DNA of 11,842 bases from Nymphaea colorata (Eukaryota > Streptophyta > Magnoliopsida > Nymphaeales > Nymphaeaceae), in assembly GCF_008831285.2 (NCBI RefSeq), contig NW_022205174.1, positions 40,001-51,842 of the forward strand, in the 5' to 3' direction. A model generated the notes under the pieces. It saw only the letters and a program-made list of their open reading frames with translations, was not told where the DNA came from and searched no databases. Both the position numbers and the translations under genes were made by a program. Every line of letters begins with the position of its first letter. The stretch's first letter is position 1. This document shows, piece by piece, positions 1 to 5,761 of the stretch.

Positions 1-18
1 ACCTTGCAGCAGGGAAGA

Positions 19-40
19 TTGAATCCATTTTTGGATTCAA
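19..40. repeat. Perfect 8-bp inverted repeat in the LTR (upstream copy)
   Basis: TTGAATCC (19-26) and GGATTCAA (33-40) are exact inverse complements around a six-base loop. The same structure sits at 9220-9241 in the downstream LTR, unchanged. It would form a short hairpin in the 5' part of the transcript. Function is unknown. Confidence 0.7.
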
Positions 41-664
41 TAAGGACGGCAGTAAAGGTTAGTGGCTTGATTTCGAGATTTCCTTCTGTTTTTAGGATTC
101 CGGTCTAGGGGAGAGCACTCCCGAGGTCCCTGTTCTCTCTCGGCGTACCCGAGAGCAGAGTTAGAGTTCTTAGGTGAAGACTCTCTAGGCGAAGTCCTAC
201 TTACATTTGGAAGATCGGAAAGTCGACAAGCTATCCTTGCCAAACCAATCGTATGTGATAGTTGGAGAAACGGTCAAAATCTGAGTTAGATCTCTCGGCC
301 TGTTTCTGCAAGTCTGTCCACGGTGCAGCAGAGTCGAATCTGCTGACCTGTGAAATCTAGCCGTGGAAATACTTCGTTTGTATTATAGCTGGAATCGCTA
401 TTCTCTAAGCTTCACGTTGGCCGATTCCAAGTCTCATCCGACGGTGGAATAGAAGTCTCGGCCCTTTGCCGGAATTCTGCTGCTACTCCGGTTGGCCTTG
501 CAATCTCCGGCAGATTAGTGATCTAAAGCGTGAAGGACATCATTGCCCCTATTCTGGTGTAAGTTCTAGTGAAGGCGAGGAGGACATCTTGGTCAAGAGC
601 GTCGGCGTCTCTCTAACCGCGCCACCGGCTCCACCAGGTGCGAATCTACTCGACTTCGGCTGAA

Positions 665-674
665 CCAGGTAAGT
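665..674 (+). promoter_or_regulatory. Consensus 5' splice site candidate in the LTR
   Basis: CCAG|GTAAGT, with the cut after 668, matches the plant 5' splice-site consensus. The copy in the downstream LTR (cut after 9866) is identical. Reasonable acceptors downstream are a T-run ending TTAG at 2314 and another ending TTTTTAG at 2691, both before the primer site. A third, at 95, lies upstream. Splicing from 668 to 2314 would remove the C/T-rich and GC-rich blocks of the leader. This is sequence match only; no transcript evidence is available. Confidence 0.35.
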
Positions 675-697
675 GTAATCCTATCCCTCGCTTCTGC

Positions 698-1128
698 CAC
701 GTGTCTGTCATCCGAGCCATCATCCCAAAGCTGAAGCCAGTTATTTTCTAAGTGTCCCCACGATTGAGTAAGTTTAGGAAAGTGCTCCCTAGTTCGTAGG
801 ATACACCTCGCCACCTCATCCCACTTTACTTGTTGCTCGGTCTTCTCCCTTGTCGCATGAAGTTGTGGCCTCACATCTGGCCACGTGTCAAGATCTGAAG
901 GACCACGACCCAGCACCCCCTCCACCTCGTCGAGTTACTTTTTCCCTTTTGCACTCCTGTCTCGCCACCTCACCAATTGTCTTCCCCACTTAGTGCGCCA
1001 CTCCCCCAACTCGCGCCCTCTTTTCCTAACTTTTAGGACAAGTCCCCTTAGGACCCGCACAACTCCTTGGCCACCTTTCCACTTCGCCAAACCGCAGCAG
1101 TTCTCCACCCTTCATCTGTCCACGTGTC
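698..1128. promoter_or_regulatory. Three CACGTGTC (G-box/ABRE-type) motifs in the LTR
   Basis: The palindromic core CACGTG occurs at 698-703, 882-887 and 1121-1126, each followed by TC to give ACGTGTC. This is the core of abscisic-acid response elements and G-boxes bound by plant bZIP and bHLH factors. All three recur in the downstream copy at 9896, 10079 and 10313. They lie roughly 1-1.5 kb downstream of the TATA box, so they would act as transcribed or intronic elements if at all. The motif is seen; the regulation is inferred. Confidence 0.4.
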
Positions 1129-1920
1129 GCCATCTCCCCTTCTTCGAAGCCCACTAAGCTACATCGTGTAGCTATCTCCCCTTTTGCCCGATTCTAGTCT
1201 AGGTTCATCCCCCTTCTCTTTAGCAAAGCACTTTACCTTCCCCCTTTTGATAGGCACCCCTTAGCGTACTCTAGCTGACCCGTTCATCTTGTCAAGTGGC
1301 AAGCATCCAGGCCTTCACCTACTCGACCTAACCCACTTGGTCCTAACCCAGCTAGACCTTGATCGAACCTAACTTAGTCAACCACTGTGGTCTTGACCCA
1401 AGTTGACTAAACCCCACCTGACCTAGCCCAGTAGGAACTCGGTCAATCCCGAGCCACCTTAGGTTGAACCCAGTTGACTCGTGCTTATCTCGAGTGACAT
1501 TTGGTCCAGACCAGCCGAGCTCACTTGTGATCCCTCTTCGTCTCTAACCAGATCGCTAAGTTCCCTCGGCCGAACCTTGTCTTAACCTCTCTTGCTTCCT
1601 CTTCTACCTTTCGGCTTAGCCCACCTAGTAGCTAGGTTAACCTGTCTTCCGCACCTTAGCTCTGCTTCCTCTAGCCTACCCTAGCCTTTAACCTCACTTC
1701 GCTTAACCAGCCTACCCGTAGAGCTCTGCCCGTCCAAGCTAACCCGACCTTAGCTAGGGACTAGGAACAGCCGGAGACGCTAGCCGCTCGCTAGCCGTCG
1801 TCGGCCAGCCCCTCGGCCACCCGCGCCGTCGTCGGCATTCCTTGTCGATAACCGTGGCCGAGCCACTTCCAGCGCCAGGTAGGTAGGCACTGCCGCAAGG
1901 CTTTCGCCCCCCTCGGCCGC

Positions 1921-2018
1921 GCCGCATCCCGCAGGCGCATCTCAGGCGACAGGCGGTCGCCTCCTCCTTCCGTCAGCACCGCGGCATCCAGCCCGCGCCT
2001 CAGGTGACAGGTGGTCGC
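1921..2018. repeat. Imperfect 58-60 bp tandem duplication in the LTR GC-rich block
   Basis: A 20-base word at 1941-1960 recurs at 1999-2018 with two C-to-T differences, both where the first copy has CpG. The flanking GCATCC words at 1924 and 1984 extend the match to a period of about 58-60 bases. The duplication is also in the downstream LTR near 11112-11202, so it predates this insertion. It appears non-coding. Confidence 0.6.
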
Positions 2019-2767
2019 ACAACCTCGTCGGCACTCTGTCTGCCTGCCCGGTCGACAGCAAGCTCGTCTAGGATACTCGCCCGTAGGTTCGCCCACAGCA
2101 ACAGCCGATTATTCTCGGCAGCGCACTGCCCGTCAGCGCCGACAGCAGGAGGCTGCCCAGGCCGCGCGCTTCACGCCGGCCCGTGAGCTGCAATACCCGG
2201 GGCCTAGGTATTCTACCCCGTGGTTTCTCGGCACAGCCAAGGCAGCGCCTTGGTCGGTAACGCTCTCCAGCCTTTGTAGAATTCGGGAGGGTGTTAATTC
2301 TGTTTTTGCATTAGGATTCCATTTAGTTTATTTAATTTACTGTTTTAGCCCAGGCTTCGGCCAAGCTCCTCACTGTGGCACCTCGAGGGCCTTATTGCCC
2401 GAGACACGGTCGCAAGGAGCAGACCTACCCATTTGCTTTCGTTGGGTGTGGTTTGTCCGTTAGAAGTGGTTTGCATGGTTTGGTGTGTTTGTGAGTGAGT
2501 TGAGAGTAATCTTTGTATCGCTTGCGTTTGTACTAGCCTGTAACCCCTGTAGTTGTTTGTAGTAGGTTACTCCTTAGTTAGGTTGGGAAACTTCACTCTG
2601 TGTAACTTTGTCCTAGGGGTTGTTGCGCCGGGGTTTGTCCGGCCGGGTAGATTAATTGTACTAAATTTTATTTAGGAATTTTGGTTTTTAGGTAGTACTC
2701 AAGTCGGTCTTGGCAGTAGGAGCGTCTTGGTTAGGAAATTCTGGCCTAATAGGGACGAGTCCTAACA

Positions 2768-3301
2768 ATTGGTATCAGAGCCAACTTGAGACTAGAACTG
2801 TCAGTCTGAGCACCCGACCTACAAAAAAGTCAGCTTCAGAAGGTACTTCAAACGGCAGAAATTCAGAGGTATCAGTTTCGGGTTTTCTTGTCAGGGTATT
2901 TCGGGTTTCTAAGTCGTTAGAAAAGTATAGGTTTCACGACTTCCAGCATTATATTGCGTAAGTTCTAGGCTTCGCTTGCTCGATTTTAGCAAGTGTGGGG
3001 TTGTACACAACGTACACCCGAGGGCAGCTAAGCTCGAGGCTCGTCGTCGAGACATCAGGCGGGTGTGACGATTTAGGCTTTTCAAAGCCCGGCCGAGAGC
3101 GAGGTGAGATTGCCTAGGCGCTAAGGCGTAGCGCGGCTTTAGACGGGCCAACCCGTCTCCCTTGCCTTAGGACTCACGCGCGGCAGCTCAAGCAGTGGCA
3201 GCGGCAGCGTGACAGAGTCGACAGTCTAGGTTAGATTAAGAGTGGCAGTTGTGTCAGACTTTGGATTTCAGTTAGGTTAGTTTTTGATTTCGCAAGTTAA
3301 A
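2768..3301 (+). other. Leader between LTR and Gag-Pol, ATG-free, with short stem-loops
   Basis: This stretch has the primer site at its start and no ATG on the plus strand before the Gag start. It contains closely spaced perfect inverted repeats: 2975-2993 (6 bp), 3002-3016 (5 bp), 3033-3051 (5 bp), 3076-3089 (5 bp), 3118-3134 (6 bp) and 3141-3158 (7 bp, CCAA loop). In related elements this part of the RNA carries packaging and dimerisation signals. That role here is inference. A reading frame at 2710-2961 is not supported, because it has no ATG start and crosses the LTR end and the primer site. Confidence 0.7.
2770..2783 (+). other. Primer-binding site (initiator-Met tRNA)
   Basis: TGGTATCAGAGCCA is complementary to the 3' end of plant initiator-methionine tRNA over 14 bases, counting the CCA tail; further pairing is poor. 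It lies two bases past the LTR end, the normal spacing. Minus-strand cDNA synthesis would begin here. iMet is the usual primer of plant Ty3/gypsy chromoviruses and many other plant LTR elements. Confidence 0.95.
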
Positions 3302-5761
3302 ATGGGAAAATCAAAAAAGAATGTTAACTCAGATGAGCCCGTGCTTGAGGAGAATCCTCATGACACTCCCGAAGAGGCTCAGCCATCACAGAGAGGCCAA
3401 GTGCCCGACTATGCTTTAGGACGCATCCTAAGCATAGAAAAAGAATTATTACAGATGCGTACCGACATGACTAAGGTAGAGAACTTGAGAAAGAAAGAAA
3501 TGGACCGTCAAAATACAGATAGACAAAAAGAAATGGATGAGATACGGACCATGTTCCGTCAAATGTCTACCGCCCAAACGCAGGCCATAGTCGCGGAAAG
3601 GACCACTCAGGGTCCAAATGCACAGAGAGGGAAAGGTTTGTTAGCAGTACCTGGCTATCAAACCGACACTGAGATCAATCCCAACAACATATCTCATGTT
3701 GGGACAAGCACAGAAGGGGGTAGGCTCATGCGTCCCCCACAAGACAGGTACCAACAAGAGCCCTATAGCGAATACTACAGGACTCCTCGTGGCCCACGGA
3801 TAGGCCAAACTCTTCAAAACCCAATGTACGAATTATCTGATGGTGAAGATGAATCACCCCTTCGCCCAAGGAGAACTCGAAGAGAACCACCTCGTCTAGA
3901 AGAAAGACGTACACCATCCGTCAAGTACGACTTTCCAAAATTCAACGGAGAGCATCTCAGAGAGTGGTTATTCATGGCTGAACGCTTCTTCATGTGCCAT
4001 CGTATTCCACAAGAAGAATGGATAGAAATCGCTACAGCCAACATGACTGGCGAAGCGACCACCCACTATCTTTGGTTTGAGCACAAAACAGTCGATCCCA
4101 CTTGGGAAAAGTACAAGGCTAGTTTGCAGCTTCACTTTGGAGAGTCCACGTTCATCGATTATGACGAGGACCTCAAAAATCTAGTCCAAACTTCGAACGT
4201 GCCCACCTATCAAAAGCAGTTCGAAAGACTAGCTAGCATGGTACAATGGCCCGAGAAGGCTCTAATTGGAGCATTCAAAGGAGGCCTTAGAAGCGATATC
4301 AAACGCGAGATGAAGATACATCGTTTCGATCATCTCGAAGAATGCTTCGCTATGGCCCGACTGTATGAAGAACGAATTGAAGAGAGAAAAGAGGAAAAGC
4401 GAGAGAAAAAGGCTCGCAGGGCTGACAAACAGAGGAAGAAACCTTCCTTCTCCTCTGCTTCTCGAACAAAATTCAGAGAGAACAAAGGAAGGGAATTAGT
4501 TCCCTACAACAGAGGGAACGAGTTCAGGCCACACCCACGTCCCGGCCGTGAACTACCTACCCGATACTTGTCCCCTAAACAAATTGAAGAATACAGGAAG
4601 AAAGGCCTGTGTTTTAGATGTGAGGGCAAATGGGATAAAAATCACCAGTGCAAAGCACTTTTTAATATAGTGGTGATTGATGAGCCAGAGACCAGCTCTA
4701 GCTCCGAAAGCGATTCCTCCTCCAGTTCTGATTCAAGTTCCTCGTCTGATGAGGAAATCCTAGTTAGAAGAAAAGGCAAGAAAATTGAGCCTAAAGAAAC
4801 GCATCAAGAAGAGACACCGACCAAAGAAGAGAAATCAGAAGAGGTCGAATCTCTTCATTCAATTCAAGACCCCCATAAGGCAAATGCCATGCGTGTTTTT
4901 GGTCGTATCAATGGCCAAAAAGTCTTAATATTGCTCGACAGCGGAGCCACCAACAACTTCCTTACAGAGGAAGCCGCTGAAAGGTGTAGAATCACACTCA
5001 CCGAGAGCAACCCACAAACTATCATCGTGGGAGGGGGACTAAGGCTCAAGTGCATTCACGAAGGAAAAGGCCTTGACGTGTCCGTTAAAAAGAAAACTTT
5101 TAAAGTTGACTGCCTCGTCATTCCGCTTGAAGGAGTCGACTTAATTTTGGGCATGCCCTGGTTTCTAACATGGAAAGATATTCATTGGGATGTAAAGAAC
5201 TTCTCTATGACTTTCATCCCTGAAGGAGAAGAGGAATCGATAACGATTCAGGGACTCGCCAGCTCCACGCGTCCCAAAACGGCACTAAGGTCCATCCAAC
5301 ATGACCAACCAGCGTGTTGGGTTCTTACATTGGCAACGGATGTACCTTTCTCCGAAGAGAAGGTGGAAGAACCAATTCCACCTATGATTCAATCGGTCTT
5401 AGACCGATTTCCAGAGATTTTTGATGAGCCCAAAGGCCTACCGCCAAAAAGGGCTTACGATCATCGAATCGTCCTTGCACAAGGTACAGAGCCTGTCAAC
5501 GTCAGGCCATACCGGTATGGGCACAGCCAGAAGGCGGAAATCGAACGCCTAGTCAAAGAGATGCTCGAAAGCGGCATCATCCGACCGAGTTGCAGCCCTT
5601 TTTCTTCACCCGTCCTATTAGTGAAGAAAAAAGACAACACTTGGCGGTTCTGTATAGATTACAGGGCGTTAAACGAGGTGACCGTTAAGGATCGGCACCC
5701 CATACCCGTCATTGACGAACTACTAGATGAGTTAACCGCGCTACTGTTTTCTCAAAGATAG
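3302..5761 (+). CDS. gag-pol: Gag-Pol polyprotein, 5' part (Gag, zinc knuckle, protease, RT fingers); stops early at a frameshift
   Basis: It encodes the capsid/nucleocapsid protein, the aspartic protease and the start of reverse transcriptase. The ATG at 3302 is chosen because it is the first in the leader and has A at -3 and G at +4; the frame is open six codons further up, but only from a TTG. Of 819 codons, residues ~40-95 form a charged, probably coiled-coil segment. The Retrotrans_gag-type core is ~208-360, followed by a very basic stretch. The zinc knuckle is at 437-450 (C437, C440, H448, C450). A Ser/Asp/Glu tract covers ~464-485. Protease has catalytic D546-S-G-A and an ILG motif at 615-617. 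RT begins near 697 and reaches the CIDYRALN block. The frame then leaves RT at about 5731-5743, adds a few unrelated residues and stops at 5759. Plant chromoviruses normally have one continuous Gag-Pol frame, so this stop is a break, not a normal end. Confidence 0.93.
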   Translation: MGKSKKNVNSDEPVLEENPHDTPEEAQPSQRGQVPDYALGRILSIEKELLQMRTDMTKVENLRKKEMDRQNTDRQKEMDEIRTMFRQMSTAQTQAIVAERTTQGPNAQRGKGLLAVPGYQTDTEINPNNISHVGTSTEGGRLMRPPQDRYQQEPYSEYYRTPRGPRIGQTLQNPMYELSDGEDESPLRPRRTRREPPRLEERRTPSVKYDFPKFNGEHLREWLFMAERFFMCHRIPQEEWIEIATANMTGEATTHYLWFEHKTVDPTWEKYKASLQLHFGESTFIDYDEDLKNLVQTSNVPTYQKQFERLASMVQWPEKALIGAFKGGLRSDIKREMKIHRFDHLEECFAMARLYEERIEERKEEKREKKARRADKQRKKPSFSSASRTKFRENKGRELVPYNRGNEFRPHPRPGRELPTRYLSPKQIEEYRKKGLCFRCEGKWDKNHQCKALFNIVVIDEPETSSSSESDSSSSSDSSSSSDEEILVRRKGKKIEPKETHQEETPTKEEKSEEVESLHSIQDPHKANAMRVFGRINGQKVLILLDSGATNNFLTEEAAERCRITLTESNPQTIIVGGGLRLKCIHEGKGLDVSVKKKTFKVDCLVIPLEGVDLILGMPWFLTWKDIHWDVKNFSMTFIPEGEEESITIQGLASSTRPKTALRSIQHDQPACWVLTLATDVPFSEEKVEEPIPPMIQSVLDRFPEIFDEPKGLPPKRAYDHRIVLAQGTEPVNVRPYRYGHSQKAEIERLVKEMLESGIIRPSCSPFSSPVLLVKKKDNTWRFCIDYRALNEVTVKDRHPIPVIDELLDELTALLFSQR
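3923..4651 (+). other. Gag core and nucleocapsid zinc knuckle (within Gag-Pol)
   Basis: The Retrotrans_gag-like helical core starts at the YDFPKFNG block and runs to the LYEERIEE helix near 4380. It would assemble the virus-like particle. A Lys/Arg-rich linker leads to the knuckle at 4610-4651, C-F-R-C followed seven residues later by H-Q-C. That spacing is the form common in plant Ty3/gypsy Gag proteins and differs from the retroviral CX2CX4HX4C. It would bind the element's RNA. Confidence 0.85.
4886..5230 (+). other. Aspartic protease domain (within Gag-Pol)
   Basis: The retropepsin-type active site is LLDSGATNNF with the Asp codon at 4937. The strand LILGMPW follows at 5141. One Asp per chain means it works as a dimer that cleaves the polyprotein. 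Domain edges are approximate. Confidence 0.85.
5731..5758 (+). other. Single-base frameshift inside the RT domain
   Basis: Upstream, RT is read in the frame of 3302. From about 5743 the expected RT sequence (FSKIDLRAGYHQ) continues in the -1 frame. The downstream frame has a TGA at 5728-5730 and the upstream frame stops at 5759-5761, which confines the event to this interval. Comparison with the RT family points to one base lost near 5736-5742. No X-XXY-YYZ slippery heptamer is in register, and mid-RT is not where programmed frameshifts occur. It is either a real inactivating deletion or, more likely here, a consensus error. Confidence 0.9.

Larger units (their letters stand above)
1..2767 (+). 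repeat. Upstream (5') LTR, 3' portion (R/U5)
   Basis: Position 1 aligns with 9202 of the downstream LTR, so this copy starts about 511 bases into the repeat. Its end is set at the CTAACA of 2762-2767. This is the inverse of TGTTAG at 8691 and lies two bases before the primer-binding site. It is non-coding throughout: the frames present start at non-ATG codons or are broken by indels in the other copy. Composition falls in blocks: mixed sequence at 1-900; a plus strand rich in C and T and poor in G at about 900-1780, with many CTAACC/CCTAGC-like words; a GC- and CpG-rich block at about 1780-2240; then T/G-rich sequence to the end. These blocks correspond to the part of the repeat downstream of the predicted transcription start. 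Confidence 0.93.

Noticed and set aside
1157-1172. Small palindrome GCTACA-TCG-TGTAGC in the LTR
   Set aside because: A lone 6-bp stem is expected by chance in a sequence of this length. It is conserved between LTRs only because they are near-identical.
1320-1440. Degenerate plant telomere-like repeats (CCTAACCC words)
   Set aside because: The words are irregular in sequence and spacing and do not match the CCCTAAA plant unit. They reflect the biased composition of this block.
2011-2463. 150-codon plus-strand frame in the upstream LTR
   Set aside because: It does not begin with ATG, the downstream LTR copy is shifted by several indels across it, and the product is Arg/Pro/Ala-rich with no recognised domain.
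3284-3301. Gag start at 3284
   Set aside because: This codon is TTG, a bacterial-style start. A plant ribosome would use the ATG at 3302, which is the first in the leader and in good context.
5741-5761. Programmed -1 frameshift between two normal ORFs
   Set aside because: The shift is in the middle of the RT domain, not at a gag/pol boundary. No slippery heptamer is in register, and the extra residues before the stop do not belong to RT.
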